A stretch of DNA of 64,000 bases from Scatophagus argus (Eukaryota; Chordata; Actinopteri; Scatophagidae): positions 15,852,501-15,916,500 of the forward strand of contig NC_058496.1 in assembly GCF_020382885.2 (NCBI RefSeq), written 5' to 3'. Numbering within the stretch: position 1 is the stretch's first letter; each line of letters begins with the position of its first letter. The notes beneath the pieces were generated by a model. That model saw only the letters and a program-made list of their open reading frames with translations. It was not told the DNA's origin and did no database searches. The translations under genes were made by a program, and so were the position numbers. Below, one piece after another: positions 20,140 through 32,670 of this stretch.

Positions 20140-20440
20140 AAAGTACCCCATTCATTCTTCCCATCCATCACAGCCTCTTAAGTGCTGTCAATCAATCTAA
20201 CAACTGGAGATAATCTGTGTTAAAAGGGCGCACAAAAGCCAACAAACTGCCCGATCAATGGCCACGCTCTGAGTGAAAATGTCATTTCAAATAATCATTT
20301 TCGCTGTGGGATTGATCACATTTCCTGCAAAGAGTAAATTGGCGGTGATGTGCAGGTTTGTCGCAGGCTATTGGCCTCAATAACAGGTTACTGCAGGTAC
20401 TTGGCCTCTGAAAGGCGACCTTTCGATTTTTGTAGCTCTT
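20140..20440. promoter_or_regulatory. Candidate conserved non-coding element downstream of lhx6
   Basis: This block of balanced composition has homeodomain and GATA-like motifs (GTCAATCAATC, GGAGATAATCTG, CAAATAATCATTTTC, GGGATTGATCACATTT) and TATTGGCCTCAATAACAGG. It has no open frame and no repeat I recognise, and lies about 0.8 kb past the lhx6 stop codon. Confidence 0.25.
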
Positions 20441-21260
20441 AGTGTAAAAATACTTTCCTCACAGAATGTACTTCCACTGTAGATGTATTCATTCTTGTCT
20501 GCAATGATCACACACATATAAAAACAGCCTCCTTCTTGTTCTCTCTGCATGATTTAATGGACTTCACCCTCAATTATTCAAACACTACCATTTTCATAAC
20601 AGCTCTGACACATTTTTGTTAAACTGTAGCAGTATTTACAATTACAATCACTGAATTATTCAATTTCAAGACACATTTAAAAGTGCTTTTAAAAGTTTCG
20701 TTCTGAATAAATAAGTTTCCATTTTCTGACAACAACACAACCACAACAACAATAAAGCTGCAAATGTGCTCATCACCAGTACAAAAAAATTGCTGAGATT
20801 TTACTGTAATACTGCTACAGCACTTTTTTTCTTCTAGTTTGACAGCTCATATTGCAGCAGTATAATTAAAATACCTTGCATGAGTGGGTAAACAAAAGGA
20901 AAAATCCTGACCTGATGCAATCTTTTGTGTCCCATTAAAAAGATGAAAAATGAAATAAAAATGGTCTTCTTCTCTGCATCATAAAAAAAAAAACAAAATT
21001 AAAAAAAAAAAAAACTCCCACGTTGTTATGAGGGTTGGGGGGCATTTCTCCTATCGCCATAGTTTACTGTCTTTGAAAAATGAAGTTTACATCAGCAGTC
21101 TCACAGCGAAGAATCCGACTGGGTGGAAAACAGATCACCGAGGTACCTGCTGCCCCGGGGGACTGGACTCTCAGCGAGAGCAGATTAATGACGACACGTC
21201 TCAGTGGATTTTGTTCACAACATCAGAGTGGTGACGCCACAAAAAAGTAGACACACGAGT

Positions 21261-24200
21261 TCAGCGGCTGATGGGAAGCTGCGGTAAAGAGATGGATGGA
21301 TGAGTCAAGTGGCTCGGCGCAGTGAGGACGGAGAAGGGATGAGCTGCACGAAGGAGAGAAAAGGCATTAGTCTAAGGAGTAATGCAAACGTGTTATTGTA
21401 ATTTAGTTCAAGAACATGCTGCTCATGATGTATAAAAACCTGTATAAAAAAAGTAACCAAAAGATGAGCAGAAGGAAATTACAGCAAAACACACTGTTAT
21501 ATTGTCCAAAGTCACAAATCAAAACCTCAGAGAGCTTTTTAATCTGTACAGCTCATGATGCTTTTAGACGTCAGCTTGGTAAGGATTAACAGGAAAGCAA
21601 AAGGAAGAAAGCCCAGGTAGAGCAACAGAGGAGGAATCCCTCTTGCAAAATCCTTTTACACTAACCTGATATGTTAATGTATTGTTCAAATTGTAACAAC
21701 ACTAACGTATATTTTATTTTTTAAGCCCTGAAATTGCACAGTCCATCTATACACACCAAACCAAAATACAAATTCAATACATTTTGGTTTTTATATTGCA
21801 AATATTTAAACATTTTTATTCTTTTTATTCAGTATGCCTGACAAAATATTGTCAGTGTGGGACAGGGTTCAGATCCTTTAATGAGGTAATAATGCAAGCT
21901 AGAATGCTCAATAACCAGTAGAAGTCATGCATTAAAATATTATTTAAGCAAAAGGGCATAAGAATGATTGTGAAATGTACTTTAAGTATCAAAATAATGC
22001 AACAAAAAGCACTGATTGTTGTACCGCATAGCTGCTGGAGATGGAGCTGATTTTAACTATTCTACAGTAGAAACTGTTACAAGCACCTCAAATTTCTCAA
22101 ACCACTGCATCTTGTCAGGTGTAACAAATGAAAAATACATAAACACCAAGAGACAGCTGATCATGGAGTTTTGGGAAATGGCTGCTTAATACACAGAAAT
22201 GGAAGTATTTAAAGCAGTGTGTGTCATTTTTCTTTATAAACTCTTTAATTTTCTTAATTTCATTTCATTTCATTTTCTCTGGTTCACAAATAACACAAAC
22301 ATCCCAAACAATATGTGGCACAAACAATAAGACTTGACACTCACTGTCCAGGTATCCGTGCAGGGCCAGGAGATGTGGTCGGTCCGGGCTGCTGAATGGT
22401 GAATAATGGATATCGTCTGGCAGGGATGGAGGCATCCGGGACAGCGGAGCGCTCTGAGAGAAGGTGCTCTGAGGCGGCTGCTTTTTGTGTCGCGCGCGGC
22501 AGTTCTGAAACCAAACCTGGGAAGTATTACAGATGATGTGAACACACAGCAAGCAGGGGGAAACATTCAACACACACTGTGGAAATCAGGGTCAAGGTGT
22601 GACTGTTGTCCTTCTCACCAGATCCCATTTGTTTATTTATTTGTTGGTCTATAGCCATAAAATCATTCCAGTGTTGTGTGGGAGGATTTTAGTTATCAGC
22701 TTAACCCTTTCAGTCCAAAAGTTGCAGATCTGGATATCATGTAGACTACATTGTATTATTCTTTTTCAGAATGACCAGGACTGTTTGAAAATGAAGATTT
22801 ATTTGATGTGAATAGTCAAAGTCAATATTAGTAGAGGATTTTATCAACGTGTACAATTTTGGTTCTACATGAAACGAAATCCAAAACACGTCTTATTATA
22901 ATTGTGATGATGTCAAATATAAGAGCTCACCTGTGAGGTTTTTGATGGAAACAGGAAGTTCTACTCAAATCAAACCGTGTCACTAATTTTTCTTACCATA
23001 CAGGGCCCAGGCTCAACACCCAGAATGCGAATTGTTCACTAAAGCACCATAACAGGCAACTAGTTAGTGAATTCTGTAAAGCCTTATTTTAGAGAGAATG
23101 GGTTATGACCAGAAATGTCATCAAACTCAGTTCAATTCAATTTATGCATATAGCACAAAATTGTCTTTAATATATAGAGACAAAACAAAGATAATATCTT
23201 GAGAGATGCTGCCTGGTACTATAATAAGAGTGTGTGGCAGCTCATTATATTCACTGGGATGAGGGCTATTGATATATTGATTAACAGCCACATTGATTTG
23301 TGTGCTCTGCCTCACTTAAACAGTGGCCAGGACTCCTGCTGGGTCTGGTGTGAGTGTACAAATCATATAATGAAACCCATCCTAATGTGAAGTACGGAGC
23401 TTTTAAGTGACTGCCTAACACTGACTCACCGGTGGGGGTTTTGTTAGAAAGTTGTTTAAAATGGTCTAAATCATTGTAGTTTCTAGCCTGGGGTTCTGGC
23501 CATTCCTAAATCTGAGGGGTCACAAGTTGATTAATTGGATAAAAAAATGCATCCATTTACCTCAGCTGGTCTCTAAAAATCTTTGAAATATGGCAATTCA
23601 AGAGGGAAACCTAGCTTAATGTAGAAGTAAGAGCGCTATGGCCCGTATGGAGAACAAGTGGAGATAATTCTCCCTGTCATGACGAATTCTTAAGGAAGTT
23701 CTCTGGATTCTTGATTATTTCTTCAACAATTTAAAAAAACGTGAATATCCACACAAGTTAATCTTCTTAATACAAGTATCTTTATAAACCTTTAAAAACC
23801 TTGCGCGAGTATCAGATTCTGCATATATGATGTCAAGCATTTTGCAGATGAGTGGATCCCAAGCTTTGTGTAATGGCTTCAGACATATGTAAAATAAGGG
23901 TCTGTGGCATTGTGAGAAATCACAGATAGCATGTCTACAAACTTTAGAAATGTTTCTTCTTATCTCATGACCCCCAGGTAAAAACTGCTGCTGTAATAAA
24001 TGTAAAATGACATCACAGTGTGATGGCTTGTTTTGTCATTTCTTACCTGTATGACTCGTCTGCTCAGTCCCGTCATTTCTGCCAGTTTCTGTAGCGTCTG
24101 AGCGTCAGGGTTGTTGTCCTGAGCAAACTGAGACTGCATCACCTGCGAGACCACACTGTCTTCAGTCATGAACCCACACACATACACAGACGCTATGAAA

Positions 24201-27200
24201 CAGAAGGTTAATGCCACACTGTGCCTCAACACACAAACACACAAACACACACACACACACACACACCAGAGCACAGTCTACCTGCAGTTGCTCAGCAGTG
24301 AACGATGTCCGCGCCCTCTTGGCTGGCTTTGGCTGGCAGTCCTGATCAGAGGGCAGCGCTCCTTCCAGAGTCAGTCCTGTACCTTTAAGAAAGCACAGCA
24401 GGTCTCACTCACGTTTCAGTCGTTTCACTGAGTAATTACACAAAACAACTTAGTTATGAGTTTACAGGCCAATTTTCTTACAGCTCAAGGCTCTGTCATA
24501 AAATTGAACATTTGTTCAAACAACCCATTTCACATAATTAAAATGTTTTCTTGCCGACAACCGCACAGTCTAAAGTATTTACACTATTATGGCCTACGTT
24601 TTCCTCACTGAGGGCACAGCAGAGAGCAGAGTCTTCCAGTGGAGTACTTACAATCAGTGTGAAAAAAATACGGGAAAGAACAGGGTTAATACAGCGGACT
24701 TCAGCTTTTATTAAGGTCTAACTCGATGAATTATTCCTCTCCCACTAATTCACTGTCTTCTATTTTTGTTAGAAATTCTCAGAACTTCCCTCTTCTCCAA
24801 GTTCATTTAACCTAACTGTACACATGTTGAAGCAGGTGTATCATCCTATCACTGATCAAACCCTTATATCTTCAAGTCCAGAAGCCAATGGAGATGAAAC
24901 ATTTGTATTCCATGTTGTAAAGAAGGCACAAAGAAATCTACATAATACTAGATGAAAAAAGTTCACTTGTGTTATGATATTTCAAGAATGATATGTGAGT
25001 GCACCACAGAGTTGGACTGAGCTCAGAATAAACCTGTGATGTTATCATCCAGTGTGGCAAAAAAATAAGCTAACTGGGAAGAAACTTACAGAGAGTGTCT
25101 GAAACTATAGAGCTCGAGCGATGAAGAGTTGCAAGAATATTTTGTTCCTTTTGTTACAGAGGTTCTGACTCTTTCATATTATCGCTGAGAAAGACAGAAA
25201 CACATCCTTACCATTTTCTGCAGCCCTGCGGAGGTTGTCCAGCATGATGTCGTAGTGGCTGCGGCAGAGCACCCTGCCCTCCACCAGGCCAAACTCCTCC
25301 CCCGTGGACAGCTGCCTCTTACAGGAGAAACAGGCGAAACAGGCCAGGTGATACACGCTGCCCCGAGCCCGCCGCACCCAGTCACTGGCATACACCTGCC
25401 GGCCACACTGAGCGCACTTAGTGCCGAACCTACTGTGAGGAGGAAGGAAATGGACAGGTGAAGGTTGGTTGCAGGTAGAGCTCAGTTAAAAGCAGGGATG
25501 TTCTGATCATGAGCAGCAATTCCATATTGAATATCTGCAAACTAAACTCTTCACATGATTTATGTTTTCCTTCATACTACAGTTACACAACCCACTGAAG
25601 CTACAGTAACATTCAATTCACATACAGAAGAACTATGAGTGAGAACAGTAGAAAATGTAACCTACATGTTTTTGTTTTCTATTTGGACCTTGCTATGTTT
25701 TTATAGCACGAGTGCTGTTGTTGATTTGTCGTGGCAGGGATCTTTGAATAGAGACATAAAACTTCAGGTAAACACTCACGTTCAGCTACACTCAGTGGTG
25801 TGAGTGTGTTTCTGTGAGTGTGTGTGTGGGTTACATCTCCTGATCTGTCCGTGCTACTTGTTTTAGTTAAAGGGTACTGTCTTTTAAAGCTTTATTTTAA
25901 TGTTTAATAATCCTCATTAAAATGTGCAGTGGTTCCAATGGGCTGTATGTGGCCTGGAAGGTAAAACTCAGGGCAAAATAGTTTACAATTCACTTACTGC
26001 TGCTTGTAGTTTTTGCAATGAGCCCTGCATTGTGACTGGAGGAGATCTTGACGAGTGTGTTAACATTTTAGTCAACTCAGACCTTTTCTTACTTTAACTT
26101 TAAGCTGCTACAGTTATGACATGACAAAACTTGAAAAAATGAGGTGCAGATGTTCCCTCCATCCCCCAGTGGAAACTGCACCCTGTGCTCATGGTTTCTG
26201 TATGTCAGTTACTCTGTGATACGTCTGATGAATGCCAGCTTTATGGCAGAATGTGCACCTAGTCAATATTGTACATTAGTGCTGCATATTTTTTAAAACA
26301 AATTTGCAGTCAGTCCCATTACTAGAACTTCTACTGAAATGCAATTGGACTTTTGGGACAGAAGCACATTGCATGCTTGGTAAGTTAGGCCTTTTGTTTC
26401 TTGATCTGATCTGACTCTCAGAGGCAGCAGCTGTGAACAGCTGGAAACACCACTGCAACGTTGATTTTTGCACTCCGGGAATTTGAGTCAAAAATGGCTT
26501 TGCTGGTGGTTTTCTGTGGTGGGTAGGCAGTCACTGTCCTGTCATTCACTGAAAATTCAATCCTTAATTTCTCCTTTTTAAAATCAGAAACAAAGTAGAG
26601 AAGCATCAAAGTGTTGTCTTGTGTGTCTGATATTTAATGAAATAATTTAAATGCACATTTTTTCTGTTTGCAAGGAACAGGAAGGATGCTCTTTCAATGT
26701 TAGAAAAGTATTAGTTCAAAAGGAATTAGAAATGAATATTGAGGATACAAAAGGGAGGTTAAAAAATAAAAACGAATAGAAAAGAAATACAATCTGTGTC
26801 AGTGTTTAGGGTTGTGTGGGAACAATAACATTTCCAAAAACTCTCAAGTCATGTTTCTCATCTTTCTTTTTATTTTTCCAGGATAAATTTTTAAAATTTA
26901 TTTCTTTGTTTTTCCAATACTCAGCAAGTGTTTATGACATTTGCTGATAAATGAACTGGCCTAGTAGCTAGAAGGAAAAACCACATAGTTTGTCTATGCA
27001 GACAACTTACAATTAATTTACAGAGTAAACTACACGCAAAAAGAAGGAAACAAGCAAAAAAGAATGGAAATTAAACTGAATTTATAAATAATAAATAAAT
27101 GTTTTAAAATAAAATTTTAAATCACTGATTTAATAACTGGAACTGAACCCCATTTACAAGATTTTAATTAATGAAGCTGTAATTAAATTATATTAAATTA

Positions 27201-28546
27201 ATTCAGGCCTGCACACAAATATGCCCATTTATTTATTATAAAATGATAACATCTATGACTGAGTTCAGCAGGCCCCTTAGTTAAATAAATAAATGAATAT
27301 TTTTCACACTGGTTGATGTTTTTATCATCATTTATTTTACCAGTAAACAGCTAAAACCTTTGCAAAGAGAAAAATCAGCCCCGGAATAAAAGCTGATCTT
27401 ACCTGAAATAATCCAGTTTGCAGTAGATTTCTTTGTTTTTGACGTAGCAGCTGTTGTGCTGACGCAGCGACGCTCTGCACACCGAACACTCCAAACATCC
27501 CAAGTGCCAGTTCAGGTTGTTGACCTGTGGAGATGTGGGAAAACAGGAATACGCATACACACTTACGGCGTGTGTGTGTGTGTGTGCTTAACAACGTGCC
27601 AATTTACTTTAAATGACGTTAAAACACTAAGCAATGTAAATAAAAACTACAAGAAAGAAGAGCTACAAATCAAACGAAGGGACGGGCTTGGGGCTTAAAC
27701 CTCTTCGTGACAGTGTAAACCTCCCTCCTCCTGCCGCTGCTTGTTTCTCACCTTCAGCAGGTATCGGTCGTGGATGTCCATGCCGCAGCTGGCGCACTGG
27801 TTCTTGGCCGCCGGAGGAGAGCAGAGGCAGGCGGCCTCCGACGGACTGGACTCCCCGGACTCCTTCTTCACCTCCAACTTAGACTGCGTCAAACAAAACA
27901 AAATAATGAAAAAAATGATTTAATATCAAAGAGATATCTTGTGTAATCGTCTCTCTCTCTCTCTCTCTCTTTTTGGTTTTATTTTTAGTAGAGTGGAGTT
28001 TCTGAAAGACAAGAGTCCGTGGAGTGAATTTAACTTCTGATCACTGAGGTTAAACATAAAGATCCAGTCCTGAAAAGGAAGAAATCAAAATCACTCAAAT
28101 CTAACAAAAAGAATCTGTCTATATATCCGTAAAAGCTTCAGTTTTTCCCGCTTTGCCATATATTTACTCATGTACTACTGCATATATCCACGCACGTGCT
28201 ATGAGTCAACATTTTACGTCTCATTTAAATCATGTAACACAAGCTTTTATCTCAGGCTTAAATGTCGAATTGTGACAACTCTAATCCCCAAATAAAAGAT
28301 GGTTAACTTGAGTTTTAGTGGCTTTTCTGTCCGCAACATCCACGATCATAAATGCATAAAGCCCACAGGTACAGTTTAGTCTTCCGATTAAACCTGAGCC
28401 GAATGCAGAGTCGTGCCAAGGTTATCCCTCATGCAAAGTTTATGAAGAGCTTAAGAAGAAGAGTCAACGAAACCGTACACAGATCGAAAGACAAAGAAAT
28501 CAAAAGGTTGCAAACCAAACTCGTCCAGATGTTTGTGACTCACCAT
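21261..28546 (-). CDS. lhx6: LIM-homeobox transcription factor Lhx6 (8 coding exons)
   Basis: LHX6 specifies cortical interneurons and head mesenchyme in vertebrates. Coding exons in transcript order: 28546-28544, 27883-27752, 27524-27403, 25432-25212, 24382-24282, 24142-24047, 22516-22345, 21343-21261. They total 930 nt (309 aa), all phases consistent. LIM1 starts at residue 31 (CASCGMD...[10 protein letters not shown]) and ends near 86. LIM2, 92-146, reads [20 protein letters not shown] then [13 protein letters not shown]. The homeodomain, about 180-239, spans three exons and ends [12 protein letters not shown]. The tail has [13 protein letters not shown] and ends LPQLPISR after [28 protein letters not shown] and HPFSVL favour LHX6 over its sister LHX8. 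The start is the ATG that forms the last codon of exon 1. Human forms have longer N-termini, so another promoter or 5' exon could exist. Confidence 0.93.
24239..24267. repeat. CA microsatellite
   Basis: CA run lying 15 bases downstream (lhx6 sense: just after the donor) of the homeodomain exon 24382-24282. Confidence 0.9.
27569..27587. repeat. GT microsatellite
   Basis: Short GT run in the lhx6 intron between the two LIM1 exons. Confidence 0.85.
27950..27971. repeat. CT microsatellite
   Basis: CT run in lhx6 intron 1, about 65 bases upstream of the acceptor of exon 2. Confidence 0.85.
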
Positions 28547-28640
28547 TTTCAGGTCTTGAACGCTGCCTATTTGGAGAGAAGATTGAGTTTGCTCTGCGCA
28601 TTACGCATCTCTGCCCCAGCCCACACTATATCCGGTCCAA
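28544..28640 (-). promoter_or_regulatory. lhx6: lhx6 exon 1 leader with two upstream ORFs
   Basis: The exon ends AAAATG|GTGAGT, so the start codon abuts the splice site. Upstream are two short ORFs. One, at 28608-28567, has 13 codons and ends in TAG before the main ATG. The other starts at 28601, in another frame, runs across the junction and stops at TAA just after it, overlapping the main start. The transcription start was not identified, so the right edge is arbitrary. Confidence 0.5.
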
Positions 28641-28719
28641 AACAACGAATAACAGTTTCTCCTGCATTTAAATCCTGGCAACAAAAGAAATTTTGATGCA
28701 ATTAGAAGAAAAAAAAAAC

Positions 28720-28889
28720 CCTCCTATATACGATCGATCATTTTTCTTGTGCGGGCTGGGAGGCTGTATTCCCATGCAATCAAACGCAGTGAAAAGATAG
28801 GATGGCACTAGGCTATATCTGCAATTAGCGGTGGATTGAAATGCTTCGCTTGATAAGTGGCAACCCGAGTGTCAATTTCATCTGGCAAT

Positions 28890-28925
<36 letters not shown>

Positions 28926-29260
28926 CCGAGCCACCAAGCTAAGAGCGCAAAAAGGGGGCGCATCCTAATTTCAATAGCTGTATAATCGAAAATCGAAAAA
29001 TCTCCAAAGTGAAGAGGCTCAATTGGAGATCGGTCTATTCATAACGGACAATGTGCAGAAACTGCAGCTGATCTTGAGGCATAAAGGAGCTTGATTGTCT
29101 CGTTCTCATGATGGACCCATTTAAGCACTTGAGGCTCCCCTGGGTGATTACAGCTGCATTCATAAACTGCCAAAAATCTGCGTTTGGGTGGCAATCCGGA
29201 GTCGGTGTTGTCCTTCATTTTGTCGAAATTAACAGGAATGCAAGATCGCGTTAATTACCA
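28720..29260. promoter_or_regulatory. lhx6: Candidate lhx6 promoter-proximal regulatory block
   Basis: The block just upstream of the lhx6 first exon has mixed-composition sequence unlike the AT-rich flanks. It contains CACTTGAG at 29126-29133, the core recognised by NKX2-1-type factors (TCAAGTG on the other strand), a known direct activator of mammalian Lhx6. No TATA box is evident. The call rests on position and motif only. Confidence 0.3.
28891..28921 (+). repeat. Poly-A tract
   Basis: Thirty-one consecutive A on the plus strand (poly-T in lhx6 sense), about 345 bases upstream of the lhx6 ATG exon. No retroposon body is recognisable on its left. Assembly length may be unreliable. Confidence 0.9.
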
Positions 29261-29585
29261 GCTACGGTATAAATATTGGAGGCAGTAAAATAGGACGAGA
29301 TAGCCTATGGGAATAAATATATATATGTGCATATACTTCATACATGGAAAATCTCCCAAAAGCGTCGAAAACATCGTCCGATAAAAGTTGTCCCAGACTG
29401 CATCACAGGGAGAATATCCAAATAATTCCGTGAGACATGTTTTGTTTTCTAAATCTGGCTTTTCTCTTCCTTTGTCTTCGAGGCAAAAAAATAAAAAACA
29501 AAAATAAAAAAAAATACACATATAATCCAACTTCATCAACTCTGTGGCACTGTGGAATGAAACCAGTGACACCAGTGGCACCGTC

Positions 29586-29608
29586 CACACACACACACAC
29601 ACACACAC
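29586..29608. repeat. CA microsatellite
   Basis: CA run about 1 kb upstream of the lhx6 ATG. Confidence 0.85.
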
Positions 29609-32529
29609 TCCCAGCGCTGCTGGTTCCGCTGTAGTTTCTTCTCCCCGCCTCGACTCAAAGTTTACACCCAGTTTGCAGGATGTGGTGCTGCCCATTGGAC
29701 CAGCACACACTTCGTTATCCTCCTTTTCTGTAGGCTCACAATATTATTTAGAGCATGGATTGATTAATTAAAGATAATCAGTAAAAGAAAATGCATGCAT
29801 CCATTCATTTTGATGATCTCTCTCTCTTTTTTTGTCCATTTCTTTTTTGGGTTGAGGCCAGACTTAATCGTATTGAAATCACTTCACTGAATTCCTGCTG
29901 ACTGCAGGGTGGCTTAAAGATGATCCTGATGCCAGCTCTATAGCGTTAATTATGCATCATATAGAATTTCTTTTAGGTAAACTTTTACAGTCTGTAGTAG
30001 ATCTTCCTGTCCACACTGGCTGTGAGGAAATCTCTTCATTTAGTGTTTTCAGCACAACTCGGGGGAGAAATTGAGCAGTTTTTGTTATGTGTAAAAATAT
30101 AATGTAAAGTTTTGAAGTTAATGTAAGCCTGTAACTGAGAAATCAAATGGGTAAGTTAGGCCTGCTGTCTCTTTTAGCCCAAAATGTCCTCTTTGTGTTG
30201 AGACACCTGCGCTGCACTAAACAAACTATCTTAGAAAACATCCCTTTAACTCTTACATATTTGTTCATGTCATATGGGGAAGATGTAGTTGTTACTGAAA
30301 TAGTGCACTTGGGCCTGGGAACCTCAAAGATCCTCCACAGACCTGTTTTAAGATATATAAAAATACTTCACTTAAAAAAAATTCTGATATGGTAGATTTC
30401 ATAAGCAGTTCGTTACATTAAGAATAACATATACTCCTTGTCTCTCATTAAAAATCCAGAATCTATGGATATGCAAATATCATGTGAGGCACATATTGGA
30501 TTGTTGTGAATGTAGCGAAACACATTTTAAACTGAGATTTAGGTGAGCACAGAGAAAGGTTTTAGGTTTCTTTTGTGGTGTTTAAGCACAGGAGAGATCA
30601 AACATGTAAGTCAGGCAAACGTGTGTTTTGTTTTGTTTATTTCTTTGTTTGTTTGTTTTAAGAGGAAGGGGACTTCAGTATCACACTGTGTTCAGTAGTT
30701 TATCTTCATGGTTTAATGGTCTTCCTAAAATAAACCAGATTATTGCTCAGGCTTGACTGTCAGTCATGTGGATGATCATAAAGAACAGAAACTATATGTA
30801 ATCTGAAATGTCTGGATATTTTTGCTCTTGTTGACAATAGATTTAATCAGGTCTGTAATTTCATTAGGTCCTGCATACCAAACAGTCAGTGCTGGTCTCC
30901 ATACTTTGTAACAACATAATGGTGCTACTGTGTCAAAACGAAACTAAACTAAACTTAACTGAAACACTAACTTTAATGGTTTGATGTAAAGTCAAACATA
31001 AAGAGTGTGTTTTTATTTTATTAAGTATTCTTCTTCTCCTTCGTCTTTGATGTAATTTTTACAGAGTTGACATGGCAGGAAGTGAACAGATAAAGATTCT
31101 TGTGTGTTGATGCTCCTATTTGACTGATTATTTCTGTGATTTCTAACAGTTTTGTGAATCATTACTGTGATATTTTTTTCGTCATAAAGGTAGTTATTTA
31201 ATGCTTTTTGCCACTTGTTTTATGTTTTATTTGATGTCCTAAGACTTTAAAATATTCAATCTTGAAGGGATTTTTAGTAACTGAAGAACAAAGTATGAAA
31301 CAAGGGACTGATTTTTGGTTGCCAAAAGTTGAGTTTGAGCAACTCATGGTTTCATTTCAACACCCCTTAGTAACTTGTTCATAATGCACATACGTGAAGA
31401 GAAAAGGCTGCTCTTTGTTGTGTGATTTGTTGCAGATGAAGTTTCATGTGCTACTGGTCATATGATGAGTTAAGTTTAAGTCCGATGTGATGATTTTAAA
31501 GAACACAAGTTGTGTTTTATAGGAAGGGAACCTTTTCTTGTGTACCCGGGACATTAGTGGAGGTTAGGTCTGCTCTTTTCAGGCAAATGTTTCACCTCTG
31601 AAATTCTACTTTTGGTGTCTATGTGGCCACGACATATTAAATACCGTAACTACATAACTAACTAACATATAAAGGATATCACCAAACAAGCTGTGAGGTT
31701 TATTGTGTATTAACTTCAACTGAAGAAAACACGACAATCTGCCTTCTCAATAAGTTCACATGTTGACATGTTTCAGACTGCAGGAACAGCTTTGGATTTC
31801 TCTCACTATAATCTCCAAACTCCCTGAATCTACAGAGAGGGAACAAAATGACTTAAAGTAAAGGTTTCCACAAAATCAATGTCACTTTAATTCTTATTGA
31901 TCACCTAAAAAGTGTCTTTAACTGCAGAATTACATTGTCTCAGTCTCTTTATATTACGCACTTCTGTGCATTAACTGTAATTACCAGATAGAGCAGGGTC
32001 AACTGGAAGTGGGCTGGTCAACATGTAGGAGGACTTAAAGGAGGGAAAAATGTTCTTTTACCTCCATTATCATCACTCTTTAGTGATGATAATGGATAAC
32101 TTTAGTGATGGTGTGCAAGAGCGAAGGTTTTTGACCAGGTTTGCGTAGTTTTGTTTTGTTTTTTTTTTTGGTCAGTTTTTGTGTGAAGTTACATTAATAG
32201 CTAAAAGCTCTTTTCAGAGACAGCGATTTGTAGATAAAGCTTTGGGAAAAGGCTGCTTGGAGAATTTTGATCTTTATAATGTCGCAAATGTAACAAACTT
32301 GATTTCACTATTTGAAGCATTTCACCCCACAGTAAAATCTGTTTTAAAAAAGAGTTAAAGAGAGTAAAAAGTATATTGCACATTTTAAAGAACTAGCTCC
32401 TGGGGGGAAATGATTTTATTAGGTGATTACTGAAATGATGTTGAAAATCTGTATGATCAAACTTCCATTATTCCAACGTATTAATTCTCATTAATTTATA
32501 TATATATTTATTATAATCAATAATCACTA

Positions 32530-32670
32530 TTGGGAAATGGAGAATTGTGAATATTTGCAATTTAATGACAGCTGCTGCTGATGGGGATAATCAAGCGCTC
32601 CTTAATAAGTGGACTTCAAGTGGGAATTGTTTCATCAACTGCTGTTTCCAAGATCAAGAATGAAAGTCAG
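32530..32670. promoter_or_regulatory. Candidate enhancer upstream of lhx6
   Basis: A compact block contains CAATTTAATGACAGCTGCTG (E-box CAGCTG), GATAATCAAGCG, CTTAATAAGTGGAC and TTCAAGTGG (NKX2-type core at 32616-32622). It has no coding capacity and no repeat match I recognise. Conservation cannot be tested here. Confidence 0.25.

Larger units (their letters stand above)
11300..21200. other. Gene-free interval between krt18 and lhx6
   Basis: I see no spliced coding exons on either strand. The stretch holds a LINE tail, fragments of fish dispersed repeats, a 14-C run at 14082-14095 and the two candidate regulatory blocks listed separately. Open frames here lack splice signals, codon bias or recognisable protein motifs. 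The lhx6 3' untranslated region probably occupies part of 20.7-21.26 kb. Confidence 0.6.

Noticed and set aside
24239..24267. Short tandem repeats here and at 27.5, 27.9, 29.6 and 40.2 kb as CRISPR-like arrays
   Set aside because: They are dinucleotide microsatellites with no spacers, in a vertebrate genome.
21261..28546. Assigning the LIM-homeobox gene to lhx8
   Set aside because: LHX8 has different residues in LIM2 (HSTDWVRRAKGN) and tail; this gene follows LHX6 there and has the HPFSVL tail start.
28352..28696. Plus-strand frame of 114 codons over lhx6 exon 1
   Set aside because: No splice context or recognisable motif, and it is antisense to the likely lhx6 leader.
29255..29710. Minus-strand frame of 151 codons upstream of lhx6, considered as an alternative N-terminal exon
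   Set aside because: It runs through a CA/GT microsatellite and low-complexity TTT-rich sequence and has no similarity to LHX6 N-termini.
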